Positions 44,805 to 57,547 are shown, counted from the stretch's first letter. The stretch: DNA of 64,000 nt from Tenodera sinensis (GCA_030765045.1 CM060961.1:138376064-138440063); one strand, 5' to 3'. The notes: generated by a model not told the origin, from the sequence alone. Translations and numbers: made by a program.

Positions 44805-45165
44805 ATGGTCGAGCGGTTAGAGCGTTTGCCTACCACGTAAGTGGCCCGGGTTCGATCCCAGGGACCCCGCATGTGGTATTCGTGGTGGACGAAGCAGCGT
44901 CTGGGCGGGTTTTCACCGGGTTTTTCGGCTTCTTCCCTCACCACCCATTCCATCAATTGCCCCAATATAACCTTTCCAATAATCGATTTCGATTACATTT
45001 CATATCATCCTCTTCCTCACTCTCATACCTGGTGTTTGGCTGACCACCTACCAGGTCTTCATTCCAGTCCACAGGTTCCTCTGCTCCCCGACAGGCGTCT
45101 GATCCTAGGTATTGACTTGTAAGTCCTACATAAGGGGAGGGTAATCAAATAAAGAAGAACTAAAT
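44805..45165 (+). mobile_element. tRNA-headed SINE (SINE-C2)
   Basis: Head GATGGTCGAGCGGTTAGAGC (A box) and CCGGGTTCGATCCCAGGGAC (B box), similar to a tRNA Ser/Leu type. It is followed by GGGTTTTCACCGGGTTTTTC, the motif shared with 4965 and 52470, and a body ending TAATCAAATAAAGAAGAAC. Edges are approximate; no convincing target-site duplication. Confidence 0.65.
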
Positions 45166-45984
45166 TTAACTTAAATCAGCACAACTCCAGAAGTAGAAAT
45201 AAACAATACAACTATAAATGAAAAAATATCGTGGTGGATAATGTATTTTTTGTAGTTATTTAGATACCTAATAGGAGCATTGTTTCAAACTGTATTAGTT
45301 CAGAAATAAAAATTTTATAGAAGAAGCAAAACCTGAGTACTCCTAACGCAGAAACAATTTCACAAGTGGTAAAATGTGAAGTATTTGAGGTTTACTTCTA
45401 GAAACACGAAAAAGTCGAATCAATTTACTGTTGTGTTCTTCAGATTCAAACAAAATGTCCTGGATATATAAGTGCCTTGGTCCATAAGTTGGAAACATAC
45501 ACGAATAAAGACGTTTGGTAAGATGGATACATAATTAACTTACAGTTAAATCCTCAGTGACTTTCTTCCATGCATTTTCTCTCCAACAAACTGAAACTGT
45601 ATATTTTCTTTTTTGATTCCACTATATGTATGCTTATATTTTCAATTACAATATTTCCCAAAACATTTTTTCCTCCCCTGTGAAATTTGACGATCTCTCT
45701 TGTATCTTGTTTTTCCTATCGCACTGCGTTTTGTCAAATGCATCCGAAGCTGAAAAACAAGTGATTGCCGCTCTGCTGAAGCTGTGATCTTCAGCTGTTT
45801 TACTAAAATCTCGGCTTTCAGAGGAGTGGAAACCATTTGAGTGAAAATAGTATTACAAGACAACATATTAGAATAAATAAACTGTTTTAAGTACTTAGGC
45901 TGCAACGTGTCTTATCTCAAACATTAAGATATAAGAAATAAAATTAATAGATTTAATCAGATGCGTGGTGCATAAAAAGAAACC

Positions 45985-46361
45985 TGAAAAATAAAGACGA
46001 GAAACAAAAATTAAAATGTTATAAGGTAACGGTGATCCTTTGTGGATTCGAATGTTGCACAATGACGAAACAAGAATAAAGAAACATTGAAGTGACTTTT
46101 AAGACATGTAGCTAGCTGGTTATACTGCAAGACGTAAAGAAACACATAAGGAGTTAAAGTCTTCAATTTAACAGAAAATGTTCACCAATATAGAAATTGG
46201 AGGGAACTTATATAAGCGATGGATGACTGCCGCATTCCTACATTAGTTATGGACTATAAACCTCCAGGAAAAAGAAATACGGGTAGGTCGAAAAGATGGA
46301 CAGAACAGTTTTGATATATGAGACACGAAGAAGCATAAACGGCTTAAACCCTGTTGCTGTT
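45985..46361 (+). pseudogene. RTE-like ORF C-terminal relic, plus
   Basis: Broken plus-strand reading: CYKVTVILCGFECCTMTKQE (the counterpart of '.yk..v.P.llYG.E.W.lt'), decayed middle, then RIPTLVMDYKPPGKRNTGRS and KRWTEQF. It runs into GLNPVAVDDDDND at 46340-46380, the usual last codons, where GAT repeats pass into the AAT microsatellite. Stops and frame jumps are many. Confidence 0.65.
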
Positions 46362-47095
<734 letters not shown>

Positions 47096-47139
47096 ACTGT
47101 TGTTGTTGTTGTTGATGATGATGAAGAAGATGGTGATTT

Positions 47140-47148
47140 ATTTTTAGT

Positions 47149-47206
<58 letters not shown>

Positions 47207-47400
47207 TGCGTGTGCGCGCGTGCAGCCGCGCGCTTTTGGGCGAAGACCGTAAAGTGGATTGCATACGAAACCTGGATGCGCCCCGAAAGTGCCCTTTACA
47301 CAGAAAATTTTTCGCAAATCTTAAGTTTCTTAAAAATGGCTCTAACCATTTTGATTAAAATACTATATGTTTAAGAGATTTGTTTTTTTAAGGAGATTTC
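47140..47400 (+). repeat. Repeat Z fragment with (GT)n tract, plus
   Basis: (GT)n at 47149-47202, then TTCTTAAAAATGGCTCTAAC and ATTTTGATTAAAATACTATA, the Z blocks found at 600-690. The microsatellite is in the place where Z has its GT tract. Confidence 0.65.
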
Positions 47401-48230
47401 GAGATAATCTATGTTATTGGTTTCATTTTGGAATGCTTATACTTTCTCAAATAGGAAGTCGTTATTTTAGTATTTTTATACACTGCTCATAAAACAGAAT
47501 AGCATTTCAAAGCCATCACATAGTGACCAGCTCTTAAAATATTGGTCTATCGATTAAACCTATTTATTCCTTTATGTCCATTATTCCTATAAGGAAATAC
47601 ACAAATGAGATATTTATTTGGTATAATTTTGTTTAAGATCGCGATGCACTACCTGAAAAGCACTGCCAATATTCAATCTTATTTTTCTTATGAACGTGGA
47701 GTGTGAAACAGGAAACCTTGCCTGCCTGAAATAACGACTCAATTTTTTCAGAGAAGGGCGTTACGTCTGTCATAAAATACATTTAGAAGCGCATTCTCCG
47801 CGGCGTCCTTTATCTCAGCCCCTGTAAAGGAACATGAACTTCCTCCCAGCTAGCGTCAACATTTACTCAGATTTATTTTCGGTTTCGAGTTTCTTCTACC
47901 TGCTGCCAGACATCACCAACGTTAATGAGGCGATATTCAGTTTCTTAAACTAATTACAAGGTAAAAGCAACAGTTCGAAACTTCTCCAGTATCTAGTGTC
48001 AACAACAATAATTGTATGTTTATTTTCTCGGAATTCCGACACTATTATCCACGTTATTTCGTTATTGTTTGCTTTAATATTTAAGTTGTTTCTTTTGTTA
48101 TCAAAGCTTGCACATTCTCTTAATCAGTTTTTTATTCTTTGCAAGACCTGCAAATATATTTGTATAAATATGAAAGCAAAATTAATACGCATATGTAATT
48201 GGAGGAAACATTGTATTCCACATTAAAATT
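47401..48230. other. No gene recognised
   Basis: AT-rich spacer; a 76-codon ORF at 47996-48226 has hydrophobic stretches but no known motif. Confidence 0.35.
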
Positions 48231-48234
48231 CACC

Positions 48235-48620
48235 AAAGCGGCCGGGGTTCGACTCCAGGCGACCACATATGGGGAGAGCGAAGCAGTTTTAGTGAGTGTT
48301 AAGTGATGTTATCATCAAAGTCAGCCCTTTGTGAGACAGAGAAAGTGAAGAAAGGCAGAAAATTGTGTTAATGTCACGAGAACACATCAGCTGTGAGTTG
48401 TATTATCATGAAGGACTGTTTGTACTTCAATTTAGAAGAAAATAAAGTGAGAGAAATAGTAATTAGACTGGACTCTTGTCATTTTGTCACTTTGGTGCCA
48501 GGAGTTGGATACGTCAAATTGTCATTTTGTTATAACAAAAGAAAAGTTGTAATTCATTTGATTTTATGCACACAGGGACACAAAACTAACAATTTAATAA
48601 TTGCTTTCCAACTTTAATTA
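48235..48620 (+). repeat. Repeat X, plus, with a tRNA-like B box at its left
   Basis: GGCCGGGGTTCGACTCCAGG (48240-48259) looks like a tRNA B box with its 3' side but has no A box. From 48275 the sequence parallels 49925-50230: GTGAGACAGAGAAAGTGAAG, AGCTGTGAGTTGTATTA, TTTAGAAGAAAATAAAG. Unclassified repeat. Confidence 0.5.
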
Positions 48621-49162
48621 ACGCAACAGCCTCGATATAATCTCCTTCATTAAGCCATTGGTGCATAATGTAATATAATTAATTAAAGCAGAGATGTAAA
48701 TTATTTATACAATGATGAAATGAATTCCTAATGGTGTAGCCTGAAGTAAATCCTGGTTTATGTCTTTGCTTTGATCACACAGATTATTCCTGTGTTATAC
48801 GTCAGTAATGGAAAGTAGATGTACAGAAAATTACAGAGAATACTCTGGAAACACCATTGTCTCCTAAATGTTCTTCAGCAACAGAAATTATCTTTTATAC
48901 CCTCATGGCGCTTTAAAGCTTGGATGCGGCACATAATTTAATTTTAAAGGAACTGGAATGAATATTTTAAACGCTATGCCTGCGTTGATGACCAAGCAGC
49001 TTTGAAATGCATTTATGCTTAATCTTTCGAGAAAATTTTACCCCATTTTTCACAAGCGTGTTTCGAGGGACTATTGAAATATAGATAGCGGTGTTTTAAT
49101 TAATTTATAGGTGAACTGTGTCGCTCCGGCTGTAACTTAGCAATGACATGAAATGTTAATAT
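48621..49162. other. No gene recognised
   Basis: AT-rich spacer; nothing supported. Confidence 0.4.
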
Positions 49163-49816
49163 TGTGACGCCGGGCGCTGACGCATCAATGGACTAAAGCA
49201 CTTCACACCATGTACCAGACCGGCGAACAAACAAAGCACTAAGGTCAGGTTACCTCGCACGACTATTTGTATACACCTAACAACAATCAAGAGGGTTTTC
49301 CAGAGCCTTCGAGAACGATACTGGAGCCGGCGTTTTATAAAAGTTCCAGAAAGGATCCGTGACTTCATCCCTCTTATACCTGAGTCTTTTTATATCAATT
49401 CGAGAGAATTGTCACAATTCAATATTAACATGACGTTCCCAAATCTGTCTTTGAAATTAAAGTTTGCCTGACATTTTAACCTTATAGTGTGCCCATATTC
49501 ATACGAATCAAGGTAAAAATAAATTACAGCATTGTTCACACAATGTTTGCGTGACAACTAGTTAAATAATAAGCCATTTATATCCATTCGTCAAGAGCTC
49601 CAAATGGCAATGGCAATGGCTCCAAATATTTTACACCAATTATTTTTTTTTTCGGCGAAACAACTTTTTATTGTCAGTATATTTATTGACCATCATGTAG
49701 AATCCCTGGTTAACGTAAGGACAAAGAGTACCTTCTATCAGGTATAAGGAGGCGAGGAAACAGCAGAGGAGGGAGTTACCGACATATGTCGGTCAGTGTG
49801 TCGGTGAGTGAGAGAC

Positions 49817-49885
<69 letters not shown>

Positions 49886-51060
49886 TTTGTATGTTTTACG
49901 GTCGTCGTTCAAGGTATGTTGCGTCGAAGTGAAGATTTAACGAGCGCCGAGTGATTGTATCGTCAGAGTTAGTGTAGAAGAGAAAGTGAGGAAAGACAGA
50001 GAAAGGACTGAGTCAAGGTTACGAGAAGTACACAGCTGTGAGTGTAATATTACGAAATGTGTTAATGGCAGTACTAGAGAACTGTGTATTTGAGCAAAAG
50101 TTTAGAAGAAACTAAAGAGAGAAAAAGTAACTGGGCTGACTTTGTCTTTTTCTCACAATGATGTCTGAAGTGGGATTTGCCTTTTTGTTACAGTACATTT
50201 AATATTTCACTATCTAGTTTGATTTTCTGCTGTAGGAAGTTGGTTTCTGCCGTCCAAGTGTTTTAAAGCTAGCGCGCTCATATCAGTCTGCTTTTCCTCA
50301 AGGGAGGGGTAGTTTTAGTTTTCGAGTACTTGGTATATGAAAAGGTCATAAGTTGAAATACTAATACATTTATATTATTTAACCTTACTAATTCACCTTT
50401 ATGCGACACCAAACTGGTTTAGAGTAGCTTGGAACCCAATGTGTGTGCTCGTGTCAGACTGATTGTTTATCCTGGGATATTTTTCATTCTCTGAAGCTTT
50501 CTTTCGGCGCTTCTCTCTACTTGGAGACAAATAACAAAGCTCAGTTAGTTTTTCCTTATCCCTTCAGTTTTAGAAGAAACACAAAATATACAGTGTTATG
50601 CTTAACACATGCGTGACCTTTCAACTCTCAGCTGTTCTGTCCTCTCGTAACCTTGGCATACAATTTTTAGTATTTCAGTTCTCTCTGTGTAATAGACGAT
50701 CACACGCACTAAATTGCTTCACACAACAACATCGAAGTGACGATTAAATGTCCCAAAACTGTCTCTGGTGACACACGATCACATTTTGTTTCAACATTGA
50801 CTGTACACACGCACACACAGACGTTACCAGCTGTCTTGTTCAACACTCACAATTCTATCACAAAAAGTAGCCTTTCTCACCGAGTTATATGTTTTTATGA
50901 CGAGAATGACGTAGCATGGACTTTTCTCCAGTCACTTCTGTCGAACACCCTGGAAACTTTGTTCTGCTCCATTGTCGTAGAACACTTATTTACAAGCCGC
51001 GCAGTGGTGTGAGCTATCTTGACCTTGAGCATCTCAGACGCGCGGCAGCCCGGCGTCACA
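49163..51060. mobile_element. Candidate inverted-repeat element with TGTGACGCC ends
   Basis: The left end TGTGACGCCGGGCGCTGACG and the right end (reverse complement TGTGACGCCGGGCTGCCGCG) face each other 1.9 kb apart. Inside, repeat X occurs on plus (49925-50230) and on minus (50560-50760), so the arms may be inverted over a longer distance. No transposase reading was found and no target-site duplication is clear (both sides have ATATT/GTATT-like flanks). It could be a non-autonomous DNA transposon, or two unrelated copies of one repeat end. Confidence 0.4.
49821..49881. repeat. (CT)n-(GT)n microsatellite
   Basis: CT units to 49848, then GT units to 49881. Confidence 0.95.
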
Positions 51061-51174
51061 GTATTTTTATTCATATTTTCACATATGAGTGTACTTACTC
51101 AATGAAAATTCAATACGTACTGTGAAAGCATTTTTATTATCCATGGTGCCAGTTCGTATAAGTGTACCAGAAAA

Positions 51175-51846
51175 AAATCTGATGTGTTGCTCTCACATGA
51201 CTTTCTCTACTCTTGTACTAACTATTCTTCAAACTCCTTCTTCATGTTAGTTGAGAGAAACGTTTGTAGAAATTATCTTAATGTTGGTTTTGTTATACGT
51301 GCAAGGAGAATATGGGAATACAGTAGATCTTGAGCAACTTTAAAATTCCACTCTCTTTGCACGGACAAGAGATAAAAAGGGAACAACGACCTTCCATTTG
51401 AGAAAAGTTTCAGTATTGTAAAACTCACACAAATAACAAGGAACATCTTTGAACACTCCAAAAACAAACATACATTTGGACATAACTTGTGTGTTTTTTA
51501 CGAGATCCGCATTTTTGTAAGACTTCGTCTACCTCTTACGGTTTACCACTATGCAAAAGTCATTAAGAGTAAACAGGTCTACATAGCTAGAAAATTCAAA
51601 ATATACATTTAATTTGCCATAAAATATTTTAAACATATGGAATTTTAATCAAAATCGTTAGAACCATTTTTGAGAAACTCAACACTTTCGAAACATTTTC
51701 CGTATAAAGGATACTTTGGAATGGAGGAATTTTCTTCAAGATCCTTGTACCACATCCTTAAAATGTATTAAACTTAAATACCAACTTTGGTTTTTAATCG
51801 ACTTTTCGTTTTGGAGTTATGCTGTTCACAGACAGGCAGACACACT

Positions 51847-51927
<81 letters not shown>

Positions 51928-52080
51928 ATCTTTTAATAAAAATGCTTTTTTATTCAGGGGGCCTCAAAACATATTTCCGGTGACATCTCGACAGCGAATT
52001 TTTGTGTGGAATACTATACTTCCCCTGCTTACCATAGATTGTAGAGGAAGTAAAAATGCAGCATTTGGCTCCAAGTTTTA
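51175..52080 (-). repeat. Repeat Z, long copy, minus, with (CA)n
   Basis: Reverse complement follows 340-1190 block by block, ending with the distal unit (TGACTTTCTCTACTCTTGTA at 51200). The internal tract is a pure (CA)n of about 85 bp (51839-51924), on the minus strand (GT)n, where the copy at 430-486 has an impure GT tract of about 55 bp. Confidence 0.75.
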
Positions 52081-52189
52081 AAAAATTGGTAATAGTTTAT
52101 CATTAAGTGTTTCCAAGAAGTCGAAATAACAATTTTATCAAAGTAATTTCTATCCTCTACGAATTATTATGAATTGCTAACATACAAGA

Positions 52190-52650
52190 ACGCTTCCGTA
52201 GCGCAGTGGTAACGCGGCTGCCATGGTACGGAGGACCAAGTTTCGATTCCCGGTGGGATTTTTCCTCCACTGGGAGGTCTGGCACGGGGGGCACTCAGCC
52301 TCGTTAGGTCCCGGAAGGGACAATTTGGGAGCTATTTGATAAAGAAGTTGCGACCCGAAGAAGGTTCGGGACGCTAACCACGTTCCACCCTCCAATTCTG
52401 CACCCCACTCATGACACCTGTAGTGGGCAGAGATAGGGGACGCAGCGGCCGAACGATAAGCCATGGGGCAGGTTTTCACGGGTACTCCGGTTTCCCCCGC
52501 CATCTCATTCCACCGGTGCTCCATCTTCATGTATCATCAGTGTCACCGCCTGCGGTGCCGTAGTAGTAAAAGCGGGCGTTAAACACTACAACAACAACAA
52601 CGATAAGCCATGGGCCGGGAATGGCTGTTGTTCCAGAGGTATCAGAGGGG
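52190..52650 (+). mobile_element. SINE-B, plus, split by a short insertion
   Basis: Head CGCTTCCGTAGCGCAGTGGT, B box GTTTCGATTCCC. The body has TGGGAGGTCTGGCACGGGG, GCACTCAGCCTCGTTAGG and CACCCCACTCATGACACC. It continues after the insertion (52468-52598) with CCGGGAATGGCTGTTGTTCC. The longest copy of the family here. Confidence 0.8.
52468..52598 (+). mobile_element. 131-bp SINE-like insertion inside SINE-B
   Basis: Flanked by the 16-bp duplication AACGATAAGCCATGGG (52452-52467 and 52599-52614), identical on both sides. The insert has GGTTTTCACGGGTACTCCGG and TTTCCCCCGCCATCTCATTC, ending GTTAAACACTACAACAACAA. The first part resembles the conserved centre of SINE-C1 and SINE-C2, so it is probably the 3' part of such a SINE, truncated at its 5' end, with an (ACA)n tail. 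Confidence 0.8.
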
Positions 52651-52693
52651 AAGTGACTTTTAAGTCTGATGTTGCAACAGTTAATAGGATTTA

Positions 52694-52920
52694 TATTTTT
52701 TTTTCTTGTTTAACGACGCTGTCAATTGCCAGGATCACATCAGCGTCGCCGGTGTGCCGGAATTTTGTCCCGCAGGAGTTCTTTTACATGCCAGTAAATC
52801 TACTGACATGGAGCTGTCGTTTTTAAGCACACTTAAAAACCATCGGCCTGGGCCGGGTTTGAACCCGCGACCTTGGGATCCGTAGGCCAGCGTCTAACCG
52901 ACTGAGCCACCCAGACCGAC
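52694..52920 (-). mobile_element. SINE-A, best preserved copy, minus
   Basis: 227 bp flanked by a perfect 12-bp duplication, TAATAGGATTTA (52682-52693 and 52921-52932). Minus-strand sense: head GTCGGTCTGGGTGGCTCAGT with A box TGGCTCAGTCGGTTAG and B box GGGTTCAAACCC, body GACAGCTCCATGTCAGTAGA, 3' end GACAGCGTCGTTAAACAAG followed by an A-rich tail. It defines the family: tRNA head of about 75 bp, body of about 140 bp. Confidence 0.92.
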
Positions 52921-52969
52921 TAATAGGATTTAGCTTGTTAAATATCAGTGCTTTCTCTTCCACAACAAA

Positions 52970-53133
52970 ATTAAATGCTATTTATAGAAATAGACTGATT
53001 TGTTAATCTCACATGGAATTCTCTACTCTTGCATAAACTAGTCCTACAAAATGTATTGCCCTGCCTACTTTATGCTAATCGAGATAACACATTTGTTGAA
53101 ATTATCTTATCGCTAAGTTTTTGTAGGTGCAAG
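52970..53133 (-). repeat. Repeat Z, distal part, left of hAT-1, minus
   Basis: Matches 51180-51300 (CACATGGAATTCTCTACTCT, TTGTTGAAATTATCTTATCG, then GTGCAAG). Z resumes at 54647 after the hAT insertion. Confidence 0.65.
53126..53133 (+). repeat. 8-bp target-site duplication of hAT-1, left
   Basis: GGTGCAAG, identical to 54647-54654. The uninterrupted Z copies have a single GTGCAAG or TTGCAGC at this position. Confidence 0.85.
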
Positions 53134-53375
53134 CAGGGTTGCCAGGTCTACTGATTTTGCAGATCTCCTGCTTCTTTGCAAATCTACTGACCTGCTGCTA
53201 AAAACTGAACGTATTTCAGTATTTTCCATTTTTAAATACTCTTTGCCTTAACTTCATATAATTCGCTCTTCTAAAAACATTTTCAGGCAATGCTTTCCCC
53301 CCGTGTATAAAAACAAAAGGTTAACATAATAACCTGTATACATAAACAGTATACCACATCTGTTGTTTCTGTATT

Positions 53376-53790
53376 GTGAACTTCCTTGGCTGCTACATTA
53401 AACCTGAATATTTGAATTCCACTGAAATAGATAAAGTTGAATACAGGGATTCAAAAGTATTTCTTCCAGTGGAAAATATATATTTTGGTGCCAAAGTTCA
53501 AATATCTCTCACAAAATCATCCCTGTCTGACATAAATGTACAGGTTTTCAAGTTACGCTGTGTTGATTATTACGTTGGGTCAGTTCACAACATACTAAGT
53601 GGTTTTTCATTACGTGATGTTGGAAGTGTTAGAACCAGCTAAAATCCAAACAGTTCAGTCATGGCACCACGTGCTTCTCGGTTTCCTAATTTGGTGAAAA
53701 CAGAAGAAATCCAACAAATAGATACAGAATGGAGGCTATTGCACAATACTGACATTGCATGTGGCAGTAACTCTACAGCTCAAGCATTTT
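53376..53790 (+). pseudogene. hAT-1 transposase fragment
   Basis: The readable ORF to a TAG at 53640 has IYFGAKVQISLTKSSLSDIN, then VFKLRCVDYYVGSVHNILSG. After the stop the same frame gives APRASRFPNLVKTEEIQQID and TEWRLLHNTDIA up to the ATT tract. This order ('vylG..v...l......i..fr.rc..F..e...qi..rF...', then 'fP.Lv....lq.lD.EWR.Lp') fits the region before the C-terminal dimerisation domain of hAT-like transposases as I know them. N-terminal half and dimerisation domain are missing. Confidence 0.6.
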
Positions 53791-53824
53791 GAAATGAGTA
53801 TTATTACTATCATTGTGATTATTA

Positions 53825-54534
<710 letters not shown>

Positions 54535-54646
54535 GTCATAAATATGTATACACTAAGAAAAATTGCCGGTTAAAAATCTACTGTTTTCTCCTGCTTTTTT
54601 TCAAATCAAATCTTCCGCTTTTACTTCGGCAGACATGGCCGCACTG

Positions 54647-55560
54647 GGTGCAAGGGGAATATGAGAATACAGTACACAGGTGTTGAGTGTAGTTAAATCT
54701 TTTCAGAGCAAAGTTGGTCACTGTATGATGCCTTTGAAATCCCATTTCTTTGCATGGCAAGAGGTAAAAAATGTACGACTCCTTATTTGAGAAAAGTATA
54801 AGTATTGGCAAATTCAGAGAAATAACAGGAATAAGTCGGAAACGGTTCACTCCATAAGAAATAGGGCACACCGATGCACTCTTTGTGTTAATCGCAATGG
54901 GCGTACGTTCCGTTTACTTTGAATAGTAAAACTGTGATTAACTGTATACAATGAGATGTTTTCTTTATGTGTTCTGTGGTTGTTTCCTGGCTAAGATTGT
55001 GTGCCTTACTAAGATAAATGCAATACTACTTTGCATTGTAGATTTTGCTGTAAATAGTTAAACTGGTGGGAGGCCTAGCGCTTAAATGAAGCACCGCAGC
55101 AAAAAAACTTGCGCTCAAAAAGTGTTTAAAATAATGTCATCTATCAGCTCCCAAAGTTTGTGGGTCTAATTTTGGGGCATCATGTATACATTTGACATAA
55201 ACTGTGCTTTAACGACCTTTAAATTTGCTGAGGACCATAATACTGTCCATCTCTTACGGTTTATCAGTTATTCAAAAGGCATCCAGAATGAACAGGGCTA
55301 GCAGGGTCAGTCTGGAGAGATTTTATTGAATATCTTTGTGTTGCATTCTTGGAAAATGCTTAAATTAGATACGCAGTTTCGTATTTAACCGACTTTCCCT
55401 TTTTTGAGATATGCTGTTTTGACGGACGGACGGACACGTGGACACACACACAGGGACACACACACAGGGACACACACACACACAAACACAGTCACACACA
55501 CAATAGACAGAGATAGTGACAGACACAAACAGACCTTTTTTTCTAAAAATCCTTGTTACC
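54647..55560 (-). repeat. Repeat Z, right of hAT-1, minus
   Basis: Continues the Z copy of 52970-53133: GGGAATATGAGAATACAGTA, then CATCTCTTACGGTTTATCAG, and a CA-rich tract (55440-55502). With 55561-56190 it forms an inverted pair centred near 55565. Confidence 0.7.
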
Positions 55561-56190
55561 TTCTCTATTACGCATCGTAAACTAGAGGAAGTATTGTATT
55601 CCACCCAAAAATTCGATAGGGGATTTCACCGGAAATATGTTTTGAGGGCCCCTGAATCCAAAAAAAGGCATTTTTAGAAAAAGGTCCGTGTGACTGTGTG
55701 TCTGCCTAAGTCTGTAGACAGCATAACTTAAAAACAAAAATTCGTTTAAAACCAAAGTTGGTATTTAAGTTTAATGTCTTTCAAGGGTGCGACATGAAGA
55801 TTTTGAAGAAAATTTCTCCACCCTAAACTACCCTTTACATGGAAAATGTCTAAAAAAATTGATTTTCTTGAAAATGGCTGCAACGATTTTGTTTAAGATG
55901 CCCTATGTTTGACAATTTGTATGACAAATGAAATGCATATGTTGAAGTTTCTGGCTATAGCCCACGAAGTCCTATTTACTCCGGAAGACCTTTGCATAAC
56001 TAGTAAACCGCAAGAGCAAATCTTACTATACAAAAGTGTAGAGCTTGCTAAAACACAATTTATTTACTTATTTGCTGTAGAGTGGACCATTTCTGAGTTA
56101 TTTCTTGTTACTTAGTGAGTTTTGGAAAATTATACTTCTGTCAAATGGAACATAGTTATTCAATTTTTTATATGTTAACCATGCAAAGCC
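55561..56190 (+). repeat. Repeat Z, plus
   Basis: Reads TATTCCACCCAAAAATTCGA (55587), ACCGGAAATATGTTTTGAGG, ACCAAAGTTGGTATTTAAG and TGGCTATAGCCCACG as at 345-730, ending near ATGTTAACCATGCAAAG. The GT tract is short here. Confidence 0.75.
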
Positions 56191-56529
56191 GCAGCGAGCG
56201 ACCGGTTTTTGCATAATAGAGGAAGAATCAAGGCAGAAAGAACTCTGCACCTTTAGAACAGGGCATTTATGCAATTTAAATACTTATGCCAGACGATACG
56301 TTTGCTAATTTCATTAAGAATATTCATTGCTGCTAGAATGCTTCTTTTTTCTAGCAATTATTACAAATAAATTGTGTTTAGCTATAACATTAAATTACAT
56401 AATGGTCATACTCACTTTTTCCTCTTGACAAACAAATGTTATGACCAAATCTTACACTGATGGCAGCAGTAATGGAAGTAGTTTAACATCATACTACTCT
56501 AGCATTATATAGCACTCTAATAGGTTAAT
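56191..56529. other. No gene recognised
   Basis: AT-rich spacer; nothing supported. Confidence 0.4.
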
Positions 56530-56710
56530 AGCAACAATTTATGAGAGGTAGAACTGGAACTTAAAAATCCAATGCCACAGCTGGGACTTGAACCACAGAC
56601 CTTCCGCTTACCAGGCGATTGATCTAACCATTGATCTATCGCGACAATCTGCCCGAATGGCATCGAATTCTCAAAACAGTTCGTATTTCTCCTGGTAAAC
56701 CACATGTTAG
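56530..56710 (-). mobile_element. tRNA-Thr-like repeat (family D), minus
   Basis: The 74-nt core at 56573-56646 in reverse complement has acceptor TGTCGCG/TGTGGCA, anticodon loop CTGGTAA and B box GGTTCAAGTCC. The flanks match the plus copy at 56735-57050, including GAGAAATACGAACTG and AGTTCCAGTTCTACCTCTCA. Confidence 0.7.
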
Positions 56711-56734
56711 CATAAATAAATAATAATTACCATC

Positions 56735-57050
56735 TGAAGGTTATTTAATTCTGGGACATGAAGTGCTTACAATAGTAAGTCACCATTGGGGTAATTTGTC
56801 TCTGATGTGAGACTGCCTTTGTGGTTTACCAGGAGAAATACGAACTGGCTTGAGAATTCGATGCCATTCTGGCAGATTGTCACAGTAGTTCAATGGTTAG
56901 AGCAGCCGCCTGGTAAGCGGAAGGTCTGTGGTTCAAGTCCCAGATGTGGCATTGAATTTTTAAGTTCCAGTTCTAGCTCTCAAACATTGCCCACACACGG
57001 CTTGTGTGTTTAAAAATACCAACAGTAAGTTTGTTGGCATAAATAAACAA
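56735..57050 (+). mobile_element. tRNA-Thr-like repeat (family D), plus
   Basis: Core at 56878-56951: TGTCACA...TGTGGCA acceptor, A box TAGTTCAATGGTTAGAGC, stem CCGC/GCGG, loop CTGGTAA (GGT, Thr), B box GGTTCAAGTCC. It lies in a unit from about GGTTATTTAATTCTGGGACA to TTTGTTGGCATAAATAAA, shared with 26040-26350, so it is part of a SINE-like repeat. Confidence 0.7.
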
Positions 57051-57322
57051 TAAGCAACAATTTAACTTTCTAAGCTTGCGCCAGTGATGCATAGGATACA
57101 CGTGAAAGCAATGTTTTGCTTACATTTGGTTGTGATCATCTATTCAATTGCAAATGAATATTATTTGGTTTATACCTGTAAAACGAAAGAGTTTCAATTA
57201 ACTAAACAATTGTAGTGTACACCTTTCTAATGTAAAAAATTGAAGATCTGAAAAACAAGCTTTCCCGTTTTAGATAGAATCCGGAAATAAATAAATAAAG
57301 AAAAATGAACAAACATCCGTCA

Positions 57323-57547
57323 GTTTTAGAAGCCTACACTTTACCAAATGGTTACTGTGGTATCGAGTTCTGGTTTTTCACATTAATGCATTTCACAACC
57401 GGAGGGTCTGCTTTTAGGCTAATCCAGATGTTCCAAACCGATGTGATAGAAACATGTGTCTCCTTTCGAGAACTAAATCCATCTACTAGAAACGATGGGA
57501 TCTGTAAATGTAATATTTCGGATGTTTCCCTGTTTACTTCTTGTGCA
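57323..57547 (+). CDS. Possible exon of an unidentified gene
   Basis: A frame (within the ORF 57305-57658) ends at an excellent 5' splice site, GCA|GTAAGTAT (57548-57555), and is preceded by a plausible acceptor CCGTCAGTTTTAG (57310-57322). The 75-residue peptide has several cysteines (DGICKCNISDVSLFTSC) and a hydrophobic EFWFFTLMHF. I do not recognise a family. The antisense frame is also open (57352-57570), so coding is unproven. Confidence 0.25.

Noticed and set aside
49163..49416. Solo LTR beginning TGTGAC and ending GTCACA
   Set aside because: A TG...CA frame and a TATAAAAG string are present, but the flanking 4-6 bp do not match and no primer-binding site or polypurine tract is seen.
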